NCBI GenBank assembly: GCA_947458895.1
Contig: CANHBY010000101.1
Location: forward strand, 1 to 6,005
Origin: Burkholderiales bacterium
GTDB lineage: Bacteria > Pseudomonadota > Gammaproteobacteria > Burkholderiales > Burkholderiaceae_C
Direction of reading: 5' to 3'
Length of the DNA stretch: 6,005 nucleotides
A program made the translations under genes and the position numbers. Shown here in pieces: positions 1 to 6,005 of the stretch. The notes under the pieces are model-generated. The model was not told the origin of the DNA. It saw nothing but the letters and a program-made list of their open reading frames with translations, and ran no database searches. The stretch's first letter is position 1. Every line of letters begins with the position of its first letter.

Positions 1-1
1 A

Positions 2-853
2 TGGGCCGTTCATGTGTTGCCTTTGGGTGTGCAGGCGGTGTTGGGTCGGGGGTTGGGGTGTTTGCTTTACGCGCTGGCGAAGCCTCGGCGTCGAGTGGCC
101 TTGCGCAATTTGGAGTTGTGCTTGCCTGAGCTGTCCATCGCGCAACGCAAGGCGATTGCTCGCGAAAATTTTGAATGGTTGGGCCGGAGTCTGCTTGAGC
201 GTGGCTTGCTTTGGTACGCATCGCCTGAGCGGCTGAGATCGCTGATTCATGTTGAAGGCGATGTGGGCTTGGCTGAGCGGATTGATCGGCCTGTGATGTG
301 GCTGGTTCCGCACTTCATGGCCTTGGACGTTGCCGGTTTGGCCACCCAGCTTTTCCAGACTCGCAAGGTGGGCTCGATCTATCAGGCTCAAAGCAACCCA
401 GTGCTTGATGCCGCCATTCGCAAGGGACGTCTGCGGTTTGGTGTGGGGGATATTTTTTCTCGCGGTGACCGTGCCTTGCCGCTGGTTCGGGCTATTCGCC
501 GTGGGTGGGCATTTTTCAATTTACCCGACATGGACTTTGGCGAAAAAGATGCAGCCTTTGTGCCGTTCTTCGGCGTGAGCGCTTGTACTTTACTGGCACC
601 CTCCAGAATGGCCAAGTCTCTCAACATGGTGGTACAGCCGGTGGTGGCGGAGATGTTGCCAGGAGGGCAGGGCTACCGGGTTCGGTTTCTGGAACCTTGG
701 GATCACTTTCCCACCGATGATCCACTGGCCGACGCGGCTTTGATGAATCGTTGGATTGAGTCTGAAATTCGGCGCAATCCGACCCAGTATCTTTGGGTTC
801 ACAAGCGATTTAAAACTCGCCCACAGGGGGAGCCATCGGTCTATGGTGCTTGA
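2..853 (+). CDS. lpxL: LpxL/HtrB-family lipid A acyltransferase (5'-partial)
   Basis: This is an inner-membrane lysophospholipid acyltransferase of the LpxL/LpxM/HtrB family, which moves an acyl chain from acyl-ACP onto a lipid A precursor late in lipopolysaccharide synthesis. Counting from the GTG at 14, the HX4D catalytic motif is VPHFMALD (H100, D105). The family-typical blocks LPDMDFGEKDAAFVPFFG (about 169-187) and QYLWVHKRFKTRP (about 258-270) follow. The frame stays open to position 2, and the four residues before the GTG (WAVH) continue naturally into the PLGVQAVLGRGLG block. The true start is therefore probably upstream of the window, and about 15-25 residues with the N-terminal membrane anchor are missing compared with the usual ~300 aa. 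It is followed by dapF in the same direction after 139 bp. Burkholderiales often carry two neighbouring paralogues here, so the exact position acylated, and the lpxL symbol rather than another paralogue name, are uncertain. The family assignment is secure. Confidence 0.9.
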   Translation, partial: WAVHVLPLGVQAVLGRGLGCLLYALAKPRRRVALRNLELCLPELSIAQRKAIARENFEWLGRSLLERGLLWYASPERLRSLIHVEGDVGLAERIDRPVMWLVPHFMALDVAGLATQLFQTRKVGSIYQAQSNPVLDAAIRKGRLRFGVGDIFSRGDRALPLVRAIRRGWAFFNLPDMDFGEKDAAFVPFFGVSACTLLAPSRMAKSLNMVVQPVVAEMLPGGQGYRVRFLEPWDHFPTDDPLADAALMNRWIESEIRRNPTQYLWVHKRFKTRPQGEPSVYGA

Positions 854-992
854 GCCTGGCATATTTTTTGAGCAGCCGTGGCACAACACTTTTTCAATCT
901 AAAAGCAGCAGTTGAATGCGCCCGATTGAATCGTGAGGGGGCTGTATAACTGTTGTGTCCAGGTTCAACGACGAGGTTTCATAATCCCACCC
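854..992. other. Intergenic region between the acyltransferase gene and dapF
   Basis: These 139 bp are more AT-rich than the flanking genes. They hold a T6 run (864-869), the hexamer TTGAGC at 850-855 (spanning the acyltransferase stop) repeated at 869-874, and -10-like hexamers at 945-950 and 980-985. I see no GC-rich hairpin before the T run, so there is no supported intrinsic terminator for the upstream gene. An in-frame GTG at 933 would add 20 residues to DapF, but they do not look like DapF sequence, so the region is treated as non-coding. Confidence 0.6.
980..985 (+). promoter_or_regulatory. Putative -10 box (CATAAT) for dapF
   Basis: CATAAT matches the sigma-70 -10 consensus TATAAT at 5 of 6 bases and ends 7 nt before the dapF ATG at 993 (spacer CCCACCC). 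Transcription would then start at or within a base or two of the ATG, giving a leaderless message. This fits the absence of a Shine-Dalgarno sequence here. No convincing -35 is visible: TGTCCA at 956-961 matches only 3 of 6 with an 18-nt spacer, and TTGTGT at 953-958 lies too far upstream. A second AT-rich candidate, TATAAC at 945-950, also lacks a well-spaced -35. The call is an inference from sequence alone. Confidence 0.4.
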
Positions 993-1844
993 ATGAAAAT
1001 TCGATTCACCAAAATGCAAGGCGCTGGCAATGACTTTGTGGTGCTCGACGCGACCGCAGCCCCGCTGGCTTTGACACCCGATCAACTTCGCCACTTGGGT
1101 GATCGGCGCTTCGGTGTGGGGGCCGATCAAATCTTGGTAGTTGAGCGCAGCCAAACGCCCGGCGTGGATTTCCGCTATCGGATCTTCAACAACACTGGCG
1201 ACGAGGTGGAGCACTGTGGCAATGGCGCAAGGTGTTTTGTCCGATTCGTACATGACAAGGGCCTGTCGAGCAAGCTGACCTTGCAGGTCGAGACGGTCAA
1301 CAACCGATTGGCCCTGACGCTGCAGGACGATGGCCGGGTGACGGTCAACATGAATGCCCCCGTTTTCGATCTGGGCCGCGTACCCTTTGATGCGCATGGC
1401 TTGCAGCCTCGTCGTGTTCACGCCTGCGACCTGTGGCCCCTTGATGTGGCGGGCCAGCGTGTCGAGGTAGCGGTGTTGTCGATGGGCAACCCGCACGCGG
1501 TATTGATCGTGCCGGATGTGGACACTGCGCCTGTGCTGACGTTGGGGCCGCTGATCGAGTCGCACCCATTGTTCGCGCGCAAGGTGAATGTGGGATTTTT
1601 GCAGGTGCGCAGCCGCACCCAGGTGGCCTTACGGGTTTTTGAGCGTGATGCGGGCGAGACCCTGGCTTGTGGCACGGGAGCCTGTGCCGCGGTGGTGGCT
1701 GGCATTTCGCAGGGCCTGCTGGATGAGCAGGTGGATGTTCAGGCCCGAGGGGGGCGTCTCACCATTGGCTGGGCGGGGCCCGGCTCTCCGGTGTTCATGA
1801 CCGGGCCTGCCGAAACGGTTTTTGAGGGAGAAATAGAACTGTGA
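993..1844 (+). CDS. dapF: Diaminopimelate epimerase DapF
   Basis: DapF is the cytosolic, cofactor-independent racemase that converts LL-diaminopimelate to meso-diaminopimelate, the peptidoglycan cross-linking residue and direct lysine precursor. The product is 283 aa (E. coli about 274). It starts with the family-typical [20 protein letters not shown]. The two catalytic cysteines of the thiol pair are present: C75 in [10 protein letters not shown] and C226 in ACGTGAC. Substrate-binding blocks RRFGVGADQ (38-46), MGNPHAV (164-170) and NVGF (199-202) are intact, and the two halves form the expected pseudo-symmetric fold. ATG 993 is chosen over the in-frame GTG at 933 because homology begins there. 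It has no Shine-Dalgarno sequence but a -10-like box 7 nt upstream. Its TGA overlaps the GTG of the next gene by 4 nt (GTGA), so it heads a dapF-DUF484-xerC block. Confidence 0.97.
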   Translation: MKIRFTKMQGAGNDFVVLDATAAPLALTPDQLRHLGDRRFGVGADQILVVERSQTPGVDFRYRIFNNTGDEVEHCGNGARCFVRFVHDKGLSSKLTLQVETVNNRLALTLQDDGRVTVNMNAPVFDLGRVPFDAHGLQPRRVHACDLWPLDVAGQRVEVAVLSMGNPHAVLIVPDVDTAPVLTLGPLIESHPLFARKVNVGFLQVRSRTQVALRVFERDAGETLACGTGACAAVVAGISQGLLDEQVDVQARGGRLTIGWAGPGSPVFMTGPAETVFEGEIEL

Positions 1845-2542
1845 TCATCACTGAAAAAGTCAGCGGCATTCAGGGCATCACTGAATCCGATATCGCAAAC
1901 TACTTGGCCAACGACCCGATGTTCTTCGAACGTCATGCGGAGCTGCTGGCCAGCATTCAGCTGACCAGCCCTCATGGGCATCGCGCTGTGTCGCTTCAAG
2001 AGCGGCAGATGGAGATGCTGCGCGACAAAATCAAAGGCCTGGAGCACAAGATCATTGAAATGATTCGCCACGGTCAAGAGAACCTGGCGATCGCCGACAG
2101 GCTGCATCGATGGGTTCGCGGCCTGATGGTCACGACGGATCTGTTTGAGCTGCCTTACAGTTTGGTACAGGAGTTGATCCATGAGTTCTTGATTCCGCAG
2201 GCGGCGGTGCGTTTGTGGGATGTGGATGTGCCCTTCATGGACGAGCCCTTCTCACAAGATGTGAGCCTTGATGTTCGCAGCTTTGCTTCCAGCCTGACGC
2301 TGCCTTATTGCGGTCTGAACTCGGGATTCGAAGCCGCTCTGTGGTTTGAGGCGCCCGGCTCGGTGGCCTCGGTGGCCTTCATTCCGCTGAGGCATGAGGC
2401 CAGCCCGGTGGCTTTTGGCATGCTGGTGCTTGGCTCGCCTGACGCCACACGCTTTACCTCTGAAATGGGCACTGAATTTTTGGTGCGTATCGGTGAGTTG
2501 GCGAGCGCGGCGCTTGCGCGTCTGCTGCCTGAGGAAGATTGA
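1841..2542 (+). CDS. DUF484 family protein (YigA-like)
   Basis: This 233-aa protein belongs to the DUF484 family, whose molecular function is not known to me. The diagnostic N-terminal pattern is clear: a short helix with [16 protein letters not shown] (21-36), then [20 protein letters not shown] (49-68) leading into a predicted coiled coil through about residue 88. The C-terminal half (about 95-230) has a GAF-like make-up with [20 protein letters not shown] (180-199) and ends in the family-typical [19 protein letters not shown]. No signal peptide or membrane segment is seen, so it is probably cytosolic. The start is GTG 1841, overlapping the dapF stop by 4 nt, with GAGGGAG (1824-1830) 10 nt upstream as ribosome binding site. 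Its place between dapF and xerC matches E. coli yigA, which supports the call. A link to XerC or cell division is only suggested by this conserved neighbourhood; no ligand-binding or catalytic residues can be named. Confidence 0.9.
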   Translation: MIITEKVSGIQGITESDIANYLANDPMFFERHAELLASIQLTSPHGHRAVSLQERQMEMLRDKIKGLEHKIIEMIRHGQENLAIADRLHRWVRGLMVTTDLFELPYSLVQELIHEFLIPQAAVRLWDVDVPFMDEPFSQDVSLDVRSFASSLTLPYCGLNSGFEAALWFEAPGSVASVAFIPLRHEASPVAFGMLVLGSPDATRFTSEMGTEFLVRIGELASAALARLLPEED

Positions 2543-3537
2543 CTTCGTCAAATCCTGATGACCCTCAGCGCCGCTCTGTTGCGGCGTCCCTGAGGCCATT
2601 GGATGACGACATGCTGCGGCACCTGCGTTACCAGCAGGCTGAGCGCCGGTTGGCTCCTCGCACCTTGGCCATGTATGAAGAGGCGTTTGGGCGGCTGATG
2701 CGGTTCTTGTATCAGGCTGATGTCGAGTTGCCAGTGAGGCAGGTTCAGCCGCACCATGTTCGGCAGTGGGTGGGGCAGTTGCATGTGGGTGGCTTGGGCC
2801 CGCGCAGTATTGCGATGGTGCTGTCGGCCTGGAGGGGGCTGTATCGCTGGTTGGGCACCGAGGGGCTGGTGGATGCGAATCCGGTGGCTGGTGTGCGTGC
2901 CCCCAAGGCGCCCAAGCCTCTGCCCAAGGCGCTCTCTGTGGATCAGGCAGTCGCCCTGGCTGCTCACGAGCCAGAGGCTTTGAGCGCTCAGGATGCGGTG
3001 TTGAATTCACGAGACCATTGCATCACCGAATTGCTGTACGGCTGCGGTTTGCGGCTGGGTGAATTGGTAGGCTTGGATGTGCAGGCCAGCGCTTCGGCTG
3101 CAGGCTGGGTCGACATGGCGGATCACACGGTGCATGTGCTGGGCAAGGGGGGGAAGCGGCGATCGGTGCCTGTGGGCTCAGCGGCTTTGCGAGCCCTTGA
3201 GCATTGGCTGACCCTGAGGGGCCCCATGGCCTTACCCGGCGAGACTGCACTGTTTGTGAGCAACCGGGGCACCCGACTGACGCCGCACCAGATCCGGTTG
3301 CGTCTCAAACGTCTGGCCCTTCAGGCGGCCGTTCCGACCCATGTGCATCCCCACATGTTGAGACATTCTTTCGCCAGCCATGTGCTGCAGTCCAGTGGTG
3401 ATCTGCGAGCCGTGCAGGAGCTGTTGGGCCATGCTCACATTGCGACGACACAGGTCTATACCAAGCTCGATTTTGCTCATCTGAGCAAGGTATACGACGC
3501 GGCCCATCCTAGGGCCAAGAAGAAAACGCAGCCTTGA
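2539..3537 (+). CDS. xerC: Tyrosine recombinase XerC
   Basis: XerC is a site-specific tyrosine recombinase that, with XerD, resolves chromosome dimers at the dif site near the replication terminus. An N-terminal SAM-like core-binding domain (about 22-112) contains RYQQAERRLAPRTLAMYEEA. The C-terminal catalytic domain (about 130-320) carries the full active site: R172 (LLYGCGLRLGEL), K203 (LGKGGKRR), H272 and R275 (HPHMLRHSF), H298 (LLGHAH) and nucleophile Y307 (TTQVYTKLDF). At 332 aa it is longer than E. coli XerC (about 298 aa), through an N-terminal tail, a longer loop around 143-158 and a small insertion around 181-193. TTG 2539 is used because it overlaps the DUF484 stop (TTGA) with GAGGAAG just upstream at 2531-2537, though the spacing is short. 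TTG 2599 and ATG 2611 are in-frame alternatives; ATG 2611 would clip the first helix. Position after dapF-DUF484 favours XerC over XerD or a phage integrase. Confidence 0.95.
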   Translation: MTSSNPDDPQRRSVAASLRPLDDDMLRHLRYQQAERRLAPRTLAMYEEAFGRLMRFLYQADVELPVRQVQPHHVRQWVGQLHVGGLGPRSIAMVLSAWRGLYRWLGTEGLVDANPVAGVRAPKAPKPLPKALSVDQAVALAAHEPEALSAQDAVLNSRDHCITELLYGCGLRLGELVGLDVQASASAAGWVDMADHTVHVLGKGGKRRSVPVGSAALRALEHWLTLRGPMALPGETALFVSNRGTRLTPHQIRLRLKRLALQAAVPTHVHPHMLRHSFASHVLQSSGDLRAVQELLGHAHIATTQVYTKLDFAHLSKVYDAAHPRAKKKTQP

Positions 3538-3541
3538 GCGT

Positions 3542-3559
3542 GTCGGCCAAACGGCCGAT
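3542..3559 (+). terminator. GC-rich hairpin after xerC, no T tract
   Basis: TCGGCC (3543-3548) and GGCCGA (3553-3558) are perfect inverted repeats with a 4-nt AAAC loop. A G-T wobble (3542/3559) extends the stem to seven pairs. It begins 5 nt after the xerC stop, where an operon-end structure would sit, and ahead of the putative rlmI promoter. The following bases (CGCTGAGCA) have no T run, so it is not a canonical intrinsic terminator. It could instead protect the 3' end of the message, act with Rho, or be chance in GC-rich DNA. Confidence 0.35.
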
Positions 3560-3583
3560 CGCTGAGCACCCTCGCCAGACTGA

Positions 3584-3589
3584 GACAAT
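3584..3589 (+). promoter_or_regulatory. Putative -10 box (GACAAT) for rlmI
   Basis: GACAAT matches TATAAT at 4 of 6 bases, including the key A at position 2 and T at position 6. It ends 7 nt before the rlmI ATG at 3597, with C-rich spacer CGACCCC. A weak -35 candidate is CTGAGC at 3562-3567 (3 of 6, 16-nt spacer). The start has no Shine-Dalgarno sequence, and the geometry is the same as at dapF, so a leaderless or near-leaderless rlmI transcript is plausible. This is inference from pattern and spacing. Confidence 0.4.
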
Positions 3590-3596
3590 CGACCCC

Positions 3597-4787
3597 ATGA
3601 AAACCATTCGCATCCGAGAAGGAAAAGAACGCTCGCTCCTTAAGTGCCACCCGTGGGTCTTTGAGAGCAGCATCGCCAGCGGTAAGGCAGATGCTGGTGA
3701 GACTGTTCGTGTCGTGGGCCCCGATGGCCGCTTTCTGGCCTGGGCTGCTTACAGCCCCGAATCACAGATTCGATTGCGGGTATGGAGCTTCGATGAAGAC
3801 GAGCGCATCGATGAGGCCTTTTTTGCGCGCCGCATTGGCCAAGCCTTGGCTTGGCGAGCCCGCCTGCCGATTGAAAGTGATGGCGTACGGCTTGTGCATG
3901 GCGAGGCCGATGGCCTGCCAGGCTTGGTGGTAGACCGTTACGGCGACACCCTTTGCGCCCAGTTCGGTGCTGCCGGCGTAGACCGCTGGAAGTCGGTGCT
4001 GGCAGATGCCTTGATCCAGGCCACAGGCCTGACGCGGCTGTATGAGCGCAGCGATGCCAGCTCACGAGAGCTCGAAGGTTTGCCCGCCCATACCGGCTGG
4101 CTGAGGGGCTCCGGCGCGACTGAGATCACCCTGCGTGAACAGGGGTGGAAACTCACTGCCGACATCGCTCTGGGCCACAAAACCGGCTACTACCTTGATC
4201 AGCGCGACAGCCGCAAGCTGTTTGCCGATACGGTGCGCCAGTGGCGTTGCCAGCGTGTGCTCAACTGTTTCAGCTACACAGGCGGCTTCAGTGTGGCGGC
4301 CTTGGCGGGCGGCGCTGCTCACGTCATCAGCGTGGACTCTTCTGCTCCCGCCTTGCTTCAAGCTGAGCGCCATGTGGCCCTGAATGGGTTTGCAGCCTCA
4401 CGCCATCAAGCGCTTGACGCAGACGTCAATCACACTTTGCGGCGGTTGTTGGCTGAGGGCCAAACTTTCGATGCCATCGTGCTGGACCCACCCAAGTTTG
4501 CGCCCACGGTTCGCCATGCCGAGCGCGCTGCGCGCGCCTACAAGGACATCAATCGCTTGGCTTTCAAACTACTTTCGCCTGGTGGGGTTTTGTTTACTTT
4601 TTCATGCTCAGGCGGCATCAGTGCCGATCTGTTCCACAAAATCGTGGCGGGCGCAGGCCTGGACGCTGGGGTCGACGGCATGATCTACGCCCGCACCAGC
4701 GCAGCGGCCGATCACCCTGCCAGCGTCACTTTCCCAGAAGGGGAGTACCTCAAGGGCTTGGTGATCGTGCGCACACCGTGCGGCTAA
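3597..4787 (+). CDS. rlmI: 23S rRNA (cytosine-C5) methyltransferase, RlmI type
   Basis: This is a SAM-dependent methyltransferase of the RlmI family; E. coli RlmI makes m5C1962 in 23S rRNA. An N-terminal PUA RNA-binding domain (about 1-80) opens with RIREGKERSLLKCHPWVFES. A middle domain leads to the conserved GHKTGYYLDQRDSR (193-206). The Rossmann methyltransferase domain shows SAM motif I VLNCFSYTGGFSVAAL (221-236), the motif II acid D247 (ISVDSS), motif IV VLDPPKF (295-301) and motif VI TFSCSGG (334-340), whose C337 is the expected catalytic cysteine. The C-terminal HPASVTFPEGEYLKGL block (373-388) is also typical. Length from ATG 3597 is 396 aa, the same as E. coli RlmI. An in-frame TTG at 3534 overlapping the xerC stop would add 21 residues of non-family sequence and is not preferred. 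The gene lies 59 bp after xerC and ends 4 bp from a convergent gene. The exact target nucleotide in this organism is inferred from family. Confidence 0.93.
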   Translation: MKTIRIREGKERSLLKCHPWVFESSIASGKADAGETVRVVGPDGRFLAWAAYSPESQIRLRVWSFDEDERIDEAFFARRIGQALAWRARLPIESDGVRLVHGEADGLPGLVVDRYGDTLCAQFGAAGVDRWKSVLADALIQATGLTRLYERSDASSRELEGLPAHTGWLRGSGATEITLREQGWKLTADIALGHKTGYYLDQRDSRKLFADTVRQWRCQRVLNCFSYTGGFSVAALAGGAAHVISVDSSAPALLQAERHVALNGFAASRHQALDADVNHTLRRLLAEGQTFDAIVLDPPKFAPTVRHAERAARAYKDINRLAFKLLSPGGVLFTFSCSGGISADLFHKIVAGAGLDAGVDGMIYARTSAAADHPASVTFPEGEYLKGLVIVRTPCG

Positions 4788-4791
4788 AGGT

Positions 4792-6003
4792 TCATTCTGT
4801 GCCCAGCCGTCGCAGCGAAATGGCAATGCAAATGGTGAGGCCTATGCAGCAAAGCAGGGCGACCACGACCCCTGGCCAGCCGCCGTGGCTCCAGGGCCAC
4901 CCGATGGCGCTGCCAATGACGCTGCCCCCCAGGTAATAGCTTGAGAGGTAAAGCGCTGACACCAGCCCCCGGCGTGGCCCTGCTCGGTGGCCCACCCAGC
5001 CGCTGGCGACCGCATGAACTGCGAAATAGCCGTAAGTGAAGACTGCCAAGCCCACAATGACGAGTGGCAAGGGGTCTGCCAGGGTGATGCAAATGCCCAG
5101 CACCATGAGCATGCTCATGAGCAGCATGAGCCTTTGGCGGCCCATTCGCACTGCCACATGGCCTGCCCATGCTGATGAAAAACTGCCCACGGCATACAGC
5201 AAGAAGATGGCTCCTACAGCCGCTGGCCCCAGGTTGTAGGGTGCCAGGCTCAGGCGAAAGCCCAGGTAGTTGTAGAGGCCCACAAACATGCCCATGATCA
5301 AAAAAGCTGTCAGAAAGAGCCACGGCAAGCCCTTGTCTGCATAAATGCCGCGTACATCGGCGAGTAACAGTCGTGGGTGCAATGATCGCGGGACGAAATG
5401 GCGAGCAGGGGGTAGCAGGCGCCAGAAGGCAAAGGCCGAGATGCAACCGATGATGCCGAGCGCAGCCAGGCCGTGATACCAGCTCAGCCAGTCTGTGACC
5501 AGCCCACAAAGGAAGCGCCCTGACATACCGCCCAGCGCATTGGCACCGATGTAGAGGCCCATGGCACGCCCACGGGCTTGGGGTGCGATTTCTTCGCCCA
5601 GGTAGGCCATGGCTGCAGCCGGCACGCCGGCGATGCAAGCGCCCAAGCCCGCGCGGCATGCCAACAGCAGCCAAAAGTCAGTCGCCACTGCCGAGGCCAG
5701 GGCGAACGCCGCTGCACCCACCAAGCCCCAGCGCATCAGGCGCTCACGGCCATAGCGGTCGGCCATGAGGCTCAGGGGAATCAGCAAGAAGGCCATGGCA
5801 GCCGTGCCGGCTGCCACGCTCAAACTGGCCGTGGCAGGCGAGATGCCGAAGTCACGCGTCAACTGCGGCAGCACCGGCTGCGTGCCGTACAGCAGCAGAA
5901 AACAGGTGAAGCCCACCAGGGCCAGCGCCGAATTCGCTCGCCAGAACGCTGAACCTTCGGCGTGCAGATGGCGATCAGGTTCAGTGAGGGCTGTAGGGTC
6001 CAT
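4792..6003 (-). CDS. MFS transporter, YnfM-like
   Basis: This 403-aa inner-membrane protein of the major facilitator superfamily has about 12 predicted membrane helices: roughly 27-45, 59-80, 91-110, 111-133, 147-170, 176-196, 226-247, 260-281, 291-308, 311-333, 346-368 and 375-395. MFS motif A is at 79-90 (LMADRYGRERLM; D82, R83, G85, R86), with a degenerate second copy in the C-terminal half (GHVAVRMGRQRL, 281-292). Similarity to E. coli YnfM is recognisable in LLYGTQPVLPQL, YLGEEIAPQARG, MGLYIGANALGGMSGR, LLPPARHFVPRSLHP, VASGWVGHRA and LYLSSYYLGGS. Length also fits (YnfM about 417 aa). The family belongs to drug/metabolite exporters, but the substrate cannot be read from sequence. ATG 6003 is the first visible start; only 2 bp lie upstream, so a more upstream start, the ribosome binding site and any divergent regulator are outside the window. 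It converges on rlmI with a 4-bp gap. Confidence 0.9.
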   Translation of the reverse strand: MDPTALTEPDRHLHAEGSAFWRANSALALVGFTCFLLLYGTQPVLPQLTRDFGISPATASLSVAAGTAAMAFLLIPLSLMADRYGRERLMRWGLVGAAAFALASAVATDFWLLLACRAGLGACIAGVPAAAMAYLGEEIAPQARGRAMGLYIGANALGGMSGRFLCGLVTDWLSWYHGLAALGIIGCISAFAFWRLLPPARHFVPRSLHPRLLLADVRGIYADKGLPWLFLTAFLIMGMFVGLYNYLGFRLSLAPYNLGPAAVGAIFLLYAVGSFSSAWAGHVAVRMGRQRLMLLMSMLMVLGICITLADPLPLVIVGLAVFTYGYFAVHAVASGWVGHRAGPRRGLVSALYLSSYYLGGSVIGSAIGWPWSHGGWPGVVVALLCCIGLTICIAISLRRLGTE

Positions 6004-6005
6004 GG

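Noticed and set aside
841..870. Intrinsic terminator of the acyltransferase gene ending in the T6 run at 864-869.
   Set aside because: No stem longer than about 3 bp can be formed just before the T run.
933..992. Longer DapF from the GTG at 933.
   Set aside because: The 20 added residues do not look like DapF, while homology begins precisely at ATG 993; the longer form is just an open frame through the upstream region.
2252..3010. 252-aa minus-strand open frame across the DUF484 and xerC genes.
   Set aside because: It lies antisense to two well-supported genes, is rich in Pro, Ala, His, Arg and Gln as expected of a GC-rich shadow frame, and shows no known domain.
2539..3537. Tyrosine recombinase as a sign of an integrated phage or genomic island.
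   Set aside because: Its position after dapF-DUF484, XerC-type motifs and the lack of att repeats, a tRNA or phage genes mark it as the housekeeping XerC; no dif-like site was recognised in the window either.
3534..3596. Longer RlmI from TTG 3534, which overlaps the xerC stop as TTGA.
   Set aside because: It mimics the overlaps upstream, but the 21 extra residues are unlike the family, there is no Shine-Dalgarno before it, and ATG 3597 gives the usual 396 aa.
4781..4809. CGGCT/AGCCG inverted repeat spanning the rlmI-MFS junction as a shared terminator.
   Set aside because: Only 5 bp of stem with a 19-nt loop and no T tract on either strand; not better than chance in GC-rich DNA.
5104..5119. 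Perfect 16-bp palindrome CATGAGCATGCTCATG.
   Set aside because: It falls within the ninth membrane helix of the MFS protein and is explained by the codons of a Met/Leu/Ser run (MSMLM); no regulatory context is present.
4784..5674. 296-aa minus-strand frame inside the MFS gene.
   Set aside because: It is an alternative frame of the same strand with low-complexity Arg/His/Gly/Pro-rich sequence; the overlapping frame encodes a clear 12-helix MFS protein.

Overview
The window is an ordinary-looking, GC-rich (about 60% by eye), gene-dense bacterial chromosomal segment. Protein sequences and gene order point to a betaproteobacterium of the order Burkholderiales, probably near Comamonadaceae. This rests on family recognition, not on a search. 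There are no mobile elements, CRISPR arrays, tRNA or rRNA genes, and no patch of clearly foreign composition.

Layout: (1) 2-853 (+), an LpxL/HtrB-family lipid A acyltransferase whose 5' end lies outside the window. (2) 854-992, the only intergenic stretch above 100 bp, with a -10-like box just before the next gene. (3) 993-3537 (+), a tight three-gene block dapF - DUF484 gene - xerC, each junction a 4-nt stop/start overlap and both downstream genes using non-ATG starts. This is the order known from E. coli (dapF-yigA-xerC). (4) 3538-3596, a short gap with a GC-rich hairpin just after the xerC stop and a second -10-like box. (5) 3597-4787 (+), an RlmI-type 23S rRNA cytosine-C5 methyltransferase. 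(6) 4792-6003 (-), a YnfM-like MFS exporter, convergent with rlmI and only 4 bp from it.

Functionally these are mostly housekeeping genes: outer-membrane lipid A maturation, meso-diaminopimelate formation for peptidoglycan and lysine, chromosome dimer resolution and ribosome modification. The envelope and chromosome-segregation genes sit together, but the sequence does not show that they act in one pathway. The MFS gene is probably an independent transcription unit.

I found no previously undescribed system. The most interesting signal is that dapF and rlmI both lack a good Shine-Dalgarno sequence and both have a -10-like hexamer ending exactly 7 nt before the ATG, which suggests leaderless or near-leaderless transcripts. 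Also worth a look are the coupled non-ATG starts inside the dapF-xerC block and the hairpin after xerC.
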